IMG/VR virus record: IMGVR_UViG_3300017605_000092
Span: 1-47,832 of that record
Length of the DNA: 47,832 nt
DNA from: a virus
Direction: 5' to 3' (one strand)
Shown: positions 25,133 to 34,631 of the stretch, in pieces
Numbering within the stretch: position 1 is the first letter of the stretch
Layout of the letters: each line of letters starts with the position of its first letter
Program-made: the position numbers and the translations under genes
The notes under the pieces: model-generated
What the model was told of the DNA's origin: nothing
What the model saw: the letters and a program-made list of their open reading frames with translations, nothing else
The model's database searches: none

Positions 25133-27091
25133 TCAGAAGAGCAGAAGTGTGTCTTCTGCGCTTGAGGCCAACCTTCTATTCTCTGCCTGACGAGCCATAG
25201 AAGGCGTACGGGCAGAAGCAGTTTTGCCTAGTACTGGAATTGCACTAGACGTGCGAGCCACACGGCCCTGAGGGATCTGAGTCGAGAAAACTTCCTTCAC
25301 GCGACCAAGCACCTTGATGGTGTGCGCGGCCACGATCTTCGGCATTCTCTCGATCTCGGCAATGGCCTGGTATCGCGACTCATAAGGCACCAGACCAAGC
25401 TCTGTGTAGAGATCAGCCAACTGGTAAACCTGGGATGCTGAAACCTTCTCCAACACCATCGCCTGCTTCGTCGCGCTCATTCTTGGTGCCGATCCCTGGC
25501 CATCAGGAATAACACTTGAGGTCTCACTTGAGTTGCCGCCACCCTGAGGCTGGTTGTCAGCATTCTCGTCCCAGGCTGTCTCGCGATACTGAGGCAGAAC
25601 AGCATCAGGATCAATCATGTTGGCTACAGGAGCCTCAACATTCGCATCCTGATCTGCCTGAGCCACCTGACTGTTGCTCGTGCCCATGTCGTCGGCCTTC
25701 TTCTGGACCGAAGACATGATCTGCTCACGATCACCGAAGTCACCAGTCGGGGCTTCCTGATCGAGGTTCTGAACAGTGGTGGAGAAATCAGGTGCGGCCG
25801 TCTCTTCGTCGCCGCCACACGCTGGAGCCTCAGCGGCCGGTGGCTCACTAGCGATGTTCTCTCCAGTGTCCACACCCTCTTCGTTCATCGGGTACTCCCC
25901 GAGCGCCCGAAGCCTTGCCTGAGCCTCAGCCAACCTCCGCTGACCAAGAGCCTGGCCAACGTTAGCTTGGACGGCTGTTCCTCTACTCACATTGCCCTCC
26001 TTTCTAGGTTGGCCGTTGTACAAGTCGTAAGGGTTTGGTTCGTCGCCATCTTCGTCTTCATCCGACTCGTCTTCGTCGTCGTCATCATCCGAGTCGTCTT
26101 CGTCACCAAAATAATCGAGATCCCCGCTTTCGTCGTCCGCATCGTCATCATCGCGAACGCCGCCGGCCTTTTCTGTATCCGGATCCTGAAGCTCTTCTGG
26201 TGGTGTGATGTAACCGCAGTTATCGCACTCAATTCCGTTGAATGGAGAACCACACTGAGGACACACATCGTCATCCCGAAGCGTGTCCACTTTTGGTGGG
26301 GCGATCATTTCTCCATAAGCCAGATAAGTGCTAGAGGCTGTTCTAGCCATCGGCTGAGTGTTCAAGATGATCGTCGAAACAGCACCACTGGCAGCATTCG
26401 TAGTTGCCGTGGTGTTAATCCACCCACCGTATTGATTAGAAGCCATCTTGACTCCTTCCGGCACAAGGAGATCCTGCATCACTGCGGTCTCGTCGGCAGG
26501 GTCGAAGACGAATGAGATTTCAAAGAAGTTCAGACCACGGCAGATCTCAAAGACCAAAATCCTCTTGGGCTGGTTGTTGACCAGCTTGGTCAACTCTTGA
26601 CCCTTGTTGTTGAGGATGTGGTCACAGAACTGTTCGGCTGTCGTGGCTACATTTCCACAGTAAGAGCAAGTCGAGTTATCAACGTCGCACCCCATGGACA
26701 CCGAGTCCATGTCGCCGTTGATGATGTCTCTGGCCAGGTTCGGGAAGGTTTGAGCGTCAACCTCAGGGAGGATGGTGATGTGTGGATCTTCGCTCAGTCC
26801 GTGGTACTGACTGGCCAGGATCACGCCACGAGTGCGCTCTGGATCCTGGTTGTTGTGGTTGACGAAGACCGGTCGACCCTGGAAAGTATGAGCAGCCTTC
26901 TGTAGCTCCACGGACGGGAAGCCATCGAAGTTCTTGTTGATTCTCGCCGAGATAGCTCGCACGCGCGGGTAAATGTACCCAGGACGCGGCTTGAAGGTGA
27001 AGCTACCGAACTTGGAGAGGTCCCGTTGGGCGACGATCAGTTCTGGCCTGTGAATTTTCAGGTCCACAGACGCATACTTGCGAATCGCCAC
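25133..27091 (-). CDS. Prohead maturation protease with acidic scaffold-like C-terminus
   Basis: The first ~210 of 652 residues look like a phage prohead protease: GRPVFVNHNNQDPERTRGVI with a likely catalytic His, followed by NGDMDSVSMGCDVD with the likely Ser. Two zinc clusters follow (CSYC with FCDHI; CPQCGSPF with ECDNCGY). The remainder contains an Asp/Glu-rich tract and low-complexity Gln/Ala sequence, as in protease-scaffold fusions. It ends SAEDTLLLF, like the 27738-30893 product. The GTG at 27091 is preferred because AGAGGAG lies 6 nt upstream; an ATG at 27112 has no such site. It should cleave scaffold and capsid proteins during maturation. Confidence 0.8.
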   Translation of the reverse strand: MAIRKYASVDLKIHRPELIVAQRDLSKFGSFTFKPRPGYIYPRVRAISARINKNFDGFPSVELQKAAHTFQGRPVFVNHNNQDPERTRGVILASQYHGLSEDPHITILPEVDAQTFPNLARDIINGDMDSVSMGCDVDNSTCSYCGNVATTAEQFCDHILNNKGQELTKLVNNQPKRILVFEICRGLNFFEISFVFDPADETAVMQDLLVPEGVKMASNQYGGWINTTATTNAASGAVSTIILNTQPMARTASSTYLAYGEMIAPPKVDTLRDDDVCPQCGSPFNGIECDNCGYITPPEELQDPDTEKAGGVRDDDDADDESGDLDYFGDEDDSDDDDDEDESDEDEDGDEPNPYDLYNGQPRKEGNVSRGTAVQANVGQALGQRRLAEAQARLRALGEYPMNEEGVDTGENIASEPPAAEAPACGGDEETAAPDFSTTVQNLDQEAPTGDFGDREQIMSSVQKKADDMGTSNSQVAQADQDANVEAPVANMIDPDAVLPQYRETAWDENADNQPQGGGNSSETSSVIPDGQGSAPRMSATKQAMVLEKVSASQVYQLADLYTELGLVPYESRYQAIAEIERMPKIVAAHTIKVLGRVKEVFSTQIPQGRVARTSSAIPVLGKTASARTPSMARQAENRRLASSAEDTLLLF

Positions 27092-27210
27092 CGACGCTCC
27101 TCTCCACCACATTTGAACGAGTGAAGAAGACCTGACCTGGCCATGTCAGAAAAACAGGGTCACGAGCTAAAATTTGTCCTGACCAAGCCACCAACCCGAA
27201 GGGCTCCTAC

Positions 27211-27792
27211 GTGGCCAACCGAGCACCGCAAGCACATGGCCGTCAAGCCTACGTAACCGGACGATGCAAGTGTGAAGAGATCTGCCGTAAGGCGGTAAGA
27301 GACTACAGCAGAGCTTATGATAGGAAGAAGGGCGTAAAGCCCCAAACAAGCAAGCCATGGACTGAAGAAGAGCTTCATCTGCTAAAGACCAGTGAGCTAC
27401 AAAACTCTGAACTAGTTCACCTGTTGCCAGGAAGAACACTAAAAGCCATCACTCACAAACGTACCTTGATAGGTGCTGGCATTCTTCAGCGAGGTCTGAG
27501 AGTGGCCCGTCCAGGTAACCGTGGCAGGGCTGCTTGGAACAGAGGGTTAAAGACCCCGCTACCCGAGATAGTCAGGGGTAGCAGGGTCAGAAACAGCAAG
27601 ACCGGGAAGGTCTACCGGATCTGTGGAGTCCATATGGACTCAGATCCGCCGTACGTGTGGCTAGACCGCGTTGACACGATGTTCGGTCGACTCCTGAAGA
27701 CGACCATCGAGCGCCTCAACGAGAAGTACGAGGGAGTTCAGAACAAGAATGCCAGTGTGTCTTCTGGCGACTCTGAGGCGTTAGCCATGTAG
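27211..27792 (+). CDS. Plus-strand Zn-finger and Myb-like DNA-binding protein
   Basis: The 193-residue product is the only plus-strand gene in the head block. It starts with a Cys-rich module (HGRQAYVTGRCKCEEICRK, like the small HG-x(n)-CxC-x(2-3)-C domains common in actinophage DNA-binding proteins). A Myb/SANT-like helix set follows (KPWTEEELHLLKTSELQNSE, LLPGRTLKAITHKR). A basic, beta-rich tail (SRVRNSKTGKVYRICGVHMD) completes it. The GTG at 27211 is the likely start, with a weak GAAGGG upstream. It overlaps the 3' end of the opposing head gene by 55 bases. It may be a homing-endonuclease relative without the nuclease part, or a regulator. Confidence 0.65.
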   Translation: MANRAPQAHGRQAYVTGRCKCEEICRKAVRDYSRAYDRKKGVKPQTSKPWTEEELHLLKTSELQNSELVHLLPGRTLKAITHKRTLIGAGILQRGLRVARPGNRGRAAWNRGLKTPLPEIVRGSRVRNSKTGKVYRICGVHMDSDPPYVWLDRVDTMFGRLLKTTIERLNEKYEGVQNKNASVSSGDSEALAM

Positions 27793-30700
27793 TGAGTTCC
27801 CTCAAGATTCAGATTCGTCTTGTTTCGAGCACCAGGACCACTCTCGCCCTCAGACACGAGTCTGTGCTGATCAGTCGGCGAATAATCTTTCCCAGCTAGG
27901 TAGCTCAGTCCGTACTTCTCACGAAGCTCTGCGGCTGATTCCTTCTCGATGTGATCATCGTCAGACTCGTCACCGGGGTTATCGGTGCCTTCGTCATCAT
28001 CATCGGAGTCATCGCGCTTGTGAGGTTCGTCGTGCCCACCGTCGTCATCGTCCGAATCGGGCTCATCGCCTTCGTCATCTGAACCATCGTCGGCATCGTT
28101 CTCATCTTCGGCGATTTCTTCGTCTAGGGCTTCGTCGTCATCTGGATCGTCTTCTTCCTCGATGCCGTCGTCGTCTTCCTCAGGTCCCTCATCGTCATCG
28201 CCACTGAGCGCCGCACTGCTGGATTGGATCCCAGTGCTTCCTCTTTCTTGATCTGAGGGGACTGCGTAGTTCGGATCGCCGTCTTCGCTATAAGGATTGT
28301 CGCCAGTGTTCTCGTACGGATCAAACGTTCCGCCGCCACTGTCATCAACCAGGTTTACATCTCCACTGTCAGAGAGCTTTACGTGGGCTGTAACTACTCT
28401 AGCAACAGCCCTTTGAGCCTGACCAGAATGACCAAACCACCCGAGACTCAAGTAGTCCTCAGATGTGCCATCAGACCACACATAGGCATTCCAGCCATTT
28501 GCAGTCTTGGCGATAGTCGCAGTAGGCAGAGTAAGGTCATTGGTTACCCAGTCGAATCCACCGCTCTGAGTACGACTCCAGGAAGTCTTGTTGCCAACAC
28601 TGGCGAATCTTCCTGGCTGCCCCTTGGTCTTGCGGGCCTTGGCGTCCAGAGACCTCATCTCGGAGAACAGCGCGTAGGCGTGCGAGCACATACGGCCCAC
28701 GAAACTACGCTTCCGCAACCATGCCCAGTGTCCCCAGTCGCAGTCACAAGACCAGCCTGAGACCTGAGTAGAGGTCAACTGCCGGCCCACTCCAGGAGCC
28801 ACTGACCCGAGACGCTGAACCGTGGTGTAGTACCGACCATGATCACCCTGGATGTACGCGGTGATGACATCGGGCCGGAACGCCTCAACGTCAATCGCGC
28901 CTTCGGAACGAAGCCTCTTGGACTTCTGCACCACATCTTTCCAAGCAGCCAAAGCCACCAGACGATCAGATGCGATGGTTTGGAGGTACTCACGCCATGG
29001 GGCTGGAGTGTTCGGTTCAAGCTCGAAAGCGCTCTGGGTCTGCATCTGTCCAGGAGGGCCACCAGGCATGCCCACGGCCATCATCTGCTGCTGCATTTGG
29101 TTAAGCAGAGCCAAGTCAGCCTGAGACCCAGTCCAGTGCCACCAGCCGTTGTTGTCCACGGCCCAGAACTGCATTAGCTGCTCGATCTGGGACTCGATCT
29201 GCGTTGGCTGTGCGTTCGGGTCAGCGGCAGGAGCAGCATGCTTAGCCATCTCGGCCGCACCGGGAACGTTGGCGTACAGAGCCTTCTGGTGCTCGCGCGC
29301 CTCTGCCTCAGTGGAGTAGCCCTTAGCTTCCTTGGACTCACCCTTGGCATTTACCACATGGTATCTACCATTGCGCTTTTCGATCTTGTATGGAGCGTGG
29401 ACTCCACCTTCGCCAGCACTACTGTGCCGTGAATGATTTCGAGCGATGATGGCCTCTACTGCTGAGTGAGCATCCTCGTACGTGTCGTAATGACCATAGT
29501 GCTCGCCCTTGGGGAGCTTTCCATTGCCTGAAGCGATCAGGTAGTAGTGACCATCTCCACCACCAATGTACTTGTCATACCCATCGGAGTAATGCTGCGT
29601 AGAAGCATAGTGATTGTAGCTTCCTGCCGCGTTAGCATCATCCTGATCGTGGTCGACCAGATCCAGAGGCTCTTGTCCGAATAGCTGACCCTGAAGGTAA
29701 CGCTCGTGAAGACCAGGAAGGTCACGAGGCTGCGCCTCTACTCCGTTAGGCGTGCCAGAAGCGGGAGCGGTGTCGAAGTCAGCGTACTTGATGGGGTGCT
29801 CAACCTTAAGGTTCTTGGTCCCCTTCTTCTTCTTTTTGAGAACCTCATCCACACCATGAGTCTTGGTGTATCCAGCCTCAGTTGGGGTCTTTGGGTTGCT
29901 CTCCCCGTGCTGGCCCTTAAGAGGGCTAGAGCCCATAGGCTTGTTTCTCTTGCGACGGTCCTTGAGCTTTCCCTCAGCTACAAGCTCGCGGTGCTCCACC
30001 TTGGAGTGAAGTGGAAGAGACTCAGCGCAGCTACACATGTTGGCCAGAAAGTGAAGATCAGCAGTCGTGGAAAGCGCAAGATTAAGAGCAGCAGTGTGGC
30101 TCCCACCGCCGTCTCCACCGTCGCCATCACCATCAGAATCCCCATCACCAGAGCTATCGCTGTCAGAATCCGAATCGTCCGAGTCGTCATCATCGTCGTC
30201 GGAGTCGTCGTCATCATCGTCTCTAGGGAATCCCGATCCGTAGCCTGATCCATACTCGTGCTGGTGTTCCTTCTTCTTTTTCTTGTCATCGTCCTCATCG
30301 GCCGCATACCGGAGGAAGGACAGATCATCCTCAATGACAAGTCTGTCGTGAGAAGACTCGCGCTCAAAATGAGGCAGGCTACCGTCAAACAGATCGTCAG
30401 TATCAACGTGGTCTGGGTTGATGGGTGAGTTGTCCAGCCCAACTGGAGAATCATCAGGGATTGTGGAAACATCCAGCATCGGCATATCGCTTGACTGGGC
30501 GAAGTGCACCCTACGAGCGCGAGTGTTGGAAAGGTGAGAGTGAGGCTCGAACAGTCCCTCGATATCGGCCTCTACTGGATCTTCGCTCGTGTCGTCGCCA
30601 GTCAGCGAGTCAGAAGCGGTACCCATCTCCAGGTGAGGGTCTGTACCTGGCTGGATGGTGGACGTGGTGCCGTCCCAGCCTGGCCCCTGAGGCTTCGATG

Positions 30701-30893
30701 GGTATGGAAGAGTTGTCTCGTTCTCTTCGTTCGGGATGATCTCTTCTGGGCTCTCTTCAAAACCAGCAGTGATCTGAAGGCCGTCGTACCATCCCTCAAA
30801 ACCCTCGCCGCTTACCAGGTAACTAGTCCTGCCGTAAGCCGACTGTGTTCTGAGTACTTGGCCCCAGCCATCCGGCGTGAGTACCTCGTTCAT
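27738..30893 (-). CDS. Large acidic head protein with SWIM-type zinc finger
   Basis: This 1051-residue protein lies between the portal-proximal genes and the protease. Two Asp/Ser/Glu-rich tracts (about residues 219-262 and 898-978) flank a folded middle. A repeat-like module (YYLIASGNGKLPKGEHYG; RYHVVNAKGESKEAKGYSTE) is of a kind often seen in capsid-gene-neighbour proteins. A SWIM zinc finger is at about residues 711-745 (WSCDCDWG, then RMCSHAYAL: CxC-x(n)-CxH). The C-terminus, SPEDTLAFLF, resembles that of the protease. It may be an internal head protein or scaffold. The ATG at 30893 follows AGGAGAGACTG. Confidence 0.65.
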   Translation of the reverse strand: MNEVLTPDGWGQVLRTQSAYGRTSYLVSGEGFEGWYDGLQITAGFEESPEEIIPNEENETTLPYPSKPQGPGWDGTTSTIQPGTDPHLEMGTASDSLTGDDTSEDPVEADIEGLFEPHSHLSNTRARRVHFAQSSDMPMLDVSTIPDDSPVGLDNSPINPDHVDTDDLFDGSLPHFERESSHDRLVIEDDLSFLRYAADEDDDKKKKKEHQHEYGSGYGSGFPRDDDDDDSDDDDDDSDDSDSDSDSSGDGDSDGDGDGGDGGGSHTAALNLALSTTADLHFLANMCSCAESLPLHSKVEHRELVAEGKLKDRRKRNKPMGSSPLKGQHGESNPKTPTEAGYTKTHGVDEVLKKKKKGTKNLKVEHPIKYADFDTAPASGTPNGVEAQPRDLPGLHERYLQGQLFGQEPLDLVDHDQDDANAAGSYNHYASTQHYSDGYDKYIGGGDGHYYLIASGNGKLPKGEHYGHYDTYEDAHSAVEAIIARNHSRHSSAGEGGVHAPYKIEKRNGRYHVVNAKGESKEAKGYSTEAEAREHQKALYANVPGAAEMAKHAAPAADPNAQPTQIESQIEQLMQFWAVDNNGWWHWTGSQADLALLNQMQQQMMAVGMPGGPPGQMQTQSAFELEPNTPAPWREYLQTIASDRLVALAAWKDVVQKSKRLRSEGAIDVEAFRPDVITAYIQGDHGRYYTTVQRLGSVAPGVGRQLTSTQVSGWSCDCDWGHWAWLRKRSFVGRMCSHAYALFSEMRSLDAKARKTKGQPGRFASVGNKTSWSRTQSGGFDWVTNDLTLPTATIAKTANGWNAYVWSDGTSEDYLSLGWFGHSGQAQRAVARVVTAHVKLSDSGDVNLVDDSGGGTFDPYENTGDNPYSEDGDPNYAVPSDQERGSTGIQSSSAALSGDDDEGPEEDDDGIEEEDDPDDDEALDEEIAEDENDADDGSDDEGDEPDSDDDDGGHDEPHKRDDSDDDDEGTDNPGDESDDDHIEKESAAELREKYGLSYLAGKDYSPTDQHRLVSEGESGPGARNKTNLNLEGTHYMANASESPEDTLAFLF

Positions 30894-30902
30894 CAGTCTC
30901 TC

Positions 30903-31670
30903 CTATGGTCGCAGATCTTCGTCTGCCTGATCCATTAAATGAGCTTCACACTCAGGGCAACCTGGATGGTAGTCATCGCTCCAATGCCAGATTCGACCTG
31001 GACCACGAGATCCATGCGTTACGGCCATGTGATAGTTCTCAGGGTCAGTAGCACAATCACCACAGAGGTTGATGTCGGGACCATGCATCTCGCCATCAGT
31101 CGCTTCGGCAGCGCTGATCGGCATTGAAGAATCCCTTTGAGGGGTCTCATTCGGATTGCGATTGTACGTAGCCTTACCGCACGCCCAACAAGGACCAGCA
31201 GACCCGGCACCCTTGATTACGTCGTCGAACGCATCCGCACGCTTCTGTACTGAGTTATGACTCGTTAAGCCACTGTTAACCATGCCACCCAGTTCATTTC
31301 TTTGAACTGATCTCATGGTTGGCGCTTGAGCAAGATTCAGACCGCGAGAGATGTTCCCGTGATGCTCAAGGAGAGCGCCAATCGGATCACGGACTCCACG
31401 ATACTGATTGTCTCTGTGGTTGAACGGCTTATCGAACTCGCCATTCTGATATGGCTGTCCAAGACGAGTAATGTGATACGAGACGTTGTACTTCCCAGGA
31501 TTCTGGTTAAACTCATGGACAATCACATGGTGTGCAAGCGGTCTCACATCATTGCCGTGCTTCTTGTACTGAACATAGTGGTGAGTCGTGCCAATAGGGT
31601 TTGGCTCACTGCCGACCAGCCTGAAGTCATTGCTAAGGAGAACGGCATGATGGGTTGGCCTAAAGGGCAT
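30903..31670 (-). CDS. Unknown head-region protein with zinc ribbons
   Basis: The 255-residue product is His-rich and carries three CxxC motifs near the C-terminus (CWACG, CGDC, CPEC), enough for one or two zinc sites. The N-terminus (THHAVLLSNDFRLVGSEPN; VRPLAHHVIVHEFNQNPGK) is beta-like and polar. No family is recognised. The ATG at 31670 has GGAGAGG upstream and lies inside the previous gene's last codons. Position after the portal suggests a virion or assembly role. Confidence 0.6.
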   Translation of the reverse strand: MPFRPTHHAVLLSNDFRLVGSEPNPIGTTHHYVQYKKHGNDVRPLAHHVIVHEFNQNPGKYNVSYHITRLGQPYQNGEFDKPFNHRDNQYRGVRDPIGALLEHHGNISRGLNLAQAPTMRSVQRNELGGMVNSGLTSHNSVQKRADAFDDVIKGAGSAGPCWACGKATYNRNPNETPQRDSSMPISAAEATDGEMHGPDINLCGDCATDPENYHMAVTHGSRGPGRIWHWSDDYHPGCPECEAHLMDQADEDLRP

Positions 31671-32196
31671 CTACGCCTCTCCTTCTGCGAGCTTCGATCG
31701 TATTGTTGTACAGGTTATCGCCACCCATAGCGATAGCTTCTTCAGAAGCCTTCATCGCATTGAGAACATCATTGGCATTAGGGCTAGTCGAGTTGACATA
31801 CATCTGTTGCCAAGGATTTGGCTTCAGATGCGTTTGTATCTTGCTGGGGTCCTTTGCAATCTCATTCTGAACCTTCATAGCCTGTGGAAGTGTGTCATAT
31901 GCATTCATGTAGCTGACACCCTCTGGGCTGTGAAGAGTCATAACGTATGGCTTCGGGAAGGGTCCAGTTTTCAAAGCATTAGGTGGCGCAGGATGAAGTG
32001 CAAAGGTCATTCCTCTATCAGTGGTCTTGTGTAGCAAATCTGGCTCATCGTAAAAGTGCTTCCAGCCATCGGCAAAAGCTGCTTGTAGATGATCCGGATT
32101 ATAGAGGTCAGGGTAATCAGACCTAGACAGGAAAGCCCTTAAGCTCTGATGAGGTCGATAGATATTGTCATTGGCGCTGGAGATCCCCGAGATCAT
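31660..32196 (-). CDS. Unknown protein downstream of portal
   Basis: The 178-residue product starts MISGISSANDNIYRPHQ, close to the start of the 13690-14301 product. It is mixed alpha/beta with a Pro-rich middle (FALHPAPPNALKTGPFPKPY) and a basic C-terminus (EARRRRGVDAL). The ATG overlaps the portal gene's last bases, so it is translationally coupled to it. No motif points to function. Confidence 0.6.
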   Translation of the reverse strand: MISGISSANDNIYRPHQSLRAFLSRSDYPDLYNPDHLQAAFADGWKHFYDEPDLLHKTTDRGMTFALHPAPPNALKTGPFPKPYVMTLHSPEGVSYMNAYDTLPQAMKVQNEIAKDPSKIQTHLKPNPWQQMYVNSTSPNANDVLNAMKASEEAIAMGGDNLYNNTIEARRRRGVDAL

Positions 32197-34604
32197 TCTT
32201 CACCGACTTCAACACCAGGTGGCAGGTCTACCTTCAACACTTCAGCCCACTTGCGGTTAACGATCGCATCCATAATCGACTCTTCAGTCAGAAGAGAAGA
32301 CATGCCAACGTGTCTTGGACCAGCAGCCATCCTGGCCTCGCGTAGCTGCTTGCCGAATCTCCGATCACCAAGACGCCTGTGCAGCAACCTAGGCTCGCCT
32401 ACCGGATTGCCCTCTTCATCCTTGTCCTGGTACTCGATGTAGCGATCGTCCGCCGCGCCAGACTTCTTCGGCATGTTCTTCCGTGCCTGGTCTGAAATCT
32501 CAGGGCGCTGAGAGATCCAGTTCTTCGGCAAGAAGGTTGAGCCAGGCTCCGTGGCCATCGTCGGCTCCGTGGCGTCAGTTGGCTCTGTGCCAGGGATCGA
32601 CGGAGGCTGGATCAAGTTTGGCGTGAGGTTCGGTGTGGCTGGAGGTGACGTTATGTCGGAAACCGGCATGGACTGCATCATCGGCATGGCTGCTCCAGCA
32701 CCGGCAGGAGCGCCACCAGGAGGGATCGCCCCACCCATCGTTGGATCCTCGGCAGCAGCCTCAGCCATGTCTTCCTGACCCGTTGAGCCAGGCGGAAGGA
32801 TCCCTGGAGGAGCAGCGGCCGATCCAGGACCAACCTGAGGCGCCACCATCGGAGGAGCCATCATCGCCTGAAGCTCCGGTGGGATCGGGAGCCCCTGCAT
32901 GGTCAGAAGGTCGTAGAGCTTCTGGTTGAAGCGAGCCTCGGCCAGAGCCTTCTTCAGCTTCTCTTCCTCAACCTGGTCAAGCTCTTCCTGCCAGTCGAAC
33001 GGAATGTTGACCATGAGCGCGCGGTCCGAGATCGGGACACCAGACATCTTGAGAGTCTGGAGGAACTGCCGCTCCACGTTCTCATCGCGCAAGTTGATGG
33101 TAGCGAACTTGAGATCAGGTATCAGAAGCTTTGGACGCTTCCTGATGTACTCTTCGCCATCCTCATCAACCTCAAGCACTTCCTCCATTATCGGAATCCG
33201 AACGTTCCCAGCGGACTCGTAGTCGAAGTGACCTTGAGCCTCTGCGACGATCAGAGCCCTTTCCCGATAATGCTTCTTTACCCACTTCTGCCAAGATGAC
33301 ATCAACTGGGTTACGAACTCCTGGTTCAACGCGGAAGAAGCGTATGGTGCACCCGTTCCGCCAGAAACCAAAGCCTCGCCAATTCCCCATGCCTGAAGCA
33401 ACTTCCGCTCGATACGGTCATAGTCCTCACCCAGTCTAGGCATCGCCTCGCGCCCGAAGACGTTCTCGATGTCCAGACCGAAGTGGTGGACCAGGAGCCG
33501 GAAGTCGGCTGCCAGAGCCAGGTTGAGGTCATTGCGCAGCGCATCGCGCTCGCCCGCGTCCGGGATCCACGGTGTGCCCGAGCCGTCGATGTCCTCCACA
33601 CCGAGCTTGGCCAGGATCAGCGGAGCATAGAGTCGATCAGCCACAGCATCCTGAGCAGCATTGAGGGACTGCTCCATCATCAACTGCTCAAAGGTGCGAA
33701 GCATGTGAGGAGTACCGTAGATATCCCACGGACTCATTTTGTTAACAACACGCTTCAGTAGAACATTAGAAACATCCAGTCCTTCGTCCTTCTGGATTGC
33801 TCTAATGATCTCTGGGTATTCTTCCTTGAGAAGGTTATATTCCCAAAGGGTGTTCTGATCGTTCTGGAGGTCTTTAAGGTACTGTGGGACCTTGAGCTTG
33901 TACCTCCAGTCTCGCTCAAAAGGCGAGTATCTGACTGCAAGATCATCGGGGTTGATGATTTCTTCGGCGTCCCAGACACCAAGAGACTCGTTGAAATTCG
34001 CAAGGCCATTGACCTCTCCAACAGTCCAGAACTCACGACCAAAGTCAATGAGGAAAGTCTCGTAGTCGAGCATCTCAAAGAACTGCTGCTCGTAGAACTT
34101 CACCAAATCAGGGTCTTTGCAGGAGAACTCCATGCCTTGGATCGGGAAGCGACAGTAGGCGTCAACGCACAGAGACACAAGGTAGTGAGTCGCGTAGAAA
34201 GCGCGAGTCCACTGACGGATCGTCAGACGCTCTTTCTCTTCTCCAGTCTGCCACGGGATACCCTTGGCAATCATCGAACCGAGAGGCTCGCGAGACTTAG
34301 GAAGAGCTAGAAGCATGTCGCCAGAAGCTTGCTTTCTAAGCCCAACATTCGGCGATCCCATCTGCCCGGCCAGAGCAGCATTCTTCTGTCGAGTCTCAGC
34401 TATGTAGGCTGAAAGGTTACGATCATTGACAGTTGAGTTGAGGTCTGAGACAGACTGAGCCGCACGCCTTGCATCTCTAGGAAGAGCCATTCCGCGAGCG
34501 CGAAGAGTTGATAGTTCCGCGTTCACATTGGACGTAACAAGACGAGAAGGGGCCACTATCGGACCCCTTCCCGACCTTCTGTCCTTAACCTCATAGCGAG
34601 CCAA
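32193..34604 (-). CDS. Portal protein
   Basis: The 803-residue protein has the length and pattern of large actinophage portal proteins. It has RAFYATHYLVSLCVDAYCRF near the wing, FEMLDYETFLIDFGREFWTV, and a KLLQAWGIGEALVSGGTGAP segment typical of the portal family (GV-x(n)-LGxp region), followed by a stem-region helix. The C-terminal ~230 residues are Pro/Met/Gly-rich (MQGLPIPPELQAMMAPPMV) and probably disordered. It would form the 12-fold vertex through which DNA is packaged. The start is TTG at 34604 with AGAGGA upstream. Confidence 0.88.
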   Translation of the reverse strand: MARYEVKDRRSGRGPIVAPSRLVTSNVNAELSTLRARGMALPRDARRAAQSVSDLNSTVNDRNLSAYIAETRQKNAALAGQMGSPNVGLRKQASGDMLLALPKSREPLGSMIAKGIPWQTGEEKERLTIRQWTRAFYATHYLVSLCVDAYCRFPIQGMEFSCKDPDLVKFYEQQFFEMLDYETFLIDFGREFWTVGEVNGLANFNESLGVWDAEEIINPDDLAVRYSPFERDWRYKLKVPQYLKDLQNDQNTLWEYNLLKEEYPEIIRAIQKDEGLDVSNVLLKRVVNKMSPWDIYGTPHMLRTFEQLMMEQSLNAAQDAVADRLYAPLILAKLGVEDIDGSGTPWIPDAGERDALRNDLNLALAADFRLLVHHFGLDIENVFGREAMPRLGEDYDRIERKLLQAWGIGEALVSGGTGAPYASSALNQEFVTQLMSSWQKWVKKHYRERALIVAEAQGHFDYESAGNVRIPIMEEVLEVDEDGEEYIRKRPKLLIPDLKFATINLRDENVERQFLQTLKMSGVPISDRALMVNIPFDWQEELDQVEEEKLKKALAEARFNQKLYDLLTMQGLPIPPELQAMMAPPMVAPQVGPGSAAAPPGILPPGSTGQEDMAEAAAEDPTMGGAIPPGGAPAGAGAAMPMMQSMPVSDITSPPATPNLTPNLIQPPSIPGTEPTDATEPTMATEPGSTFLPKNWISQRPEISDQARKNMPKKSGAADDRYIEYQDKDEEGNPVGEPRLLHRRLGDRRFGKQLREARMAAGPRHVGMSSLLTEESIMDAIVNRKWAEVLKVDLPPGVEVGEE

Positions 34605-34631
34605 GGCTGAATGGTCCTCTCAGCTTGATGT

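Noticed and set aside
25967-26515. Plus-strand frame with a very hydrophobic Val/Ile stretch
   Set aside because: It is the complement of the Asp/Glu-rich protease tract (GAT/GAC read as ATC/GTC), not a membrane protein.
27143-27253. Short plus-strand frame starting ATG TCA GAA AAA
   Set aside because: It has only 36 codons, no ribosome-binding site, and overlaps the better supported zinc-finger gene in another frame.
30100-30240. Asp/Ser codon run as a regulatory microsatellite
   Set aside because: It stays in frame within the large head gene and codes a mixed D/S/G tract with varied codons, so coding low complexity is sufficient explanation.
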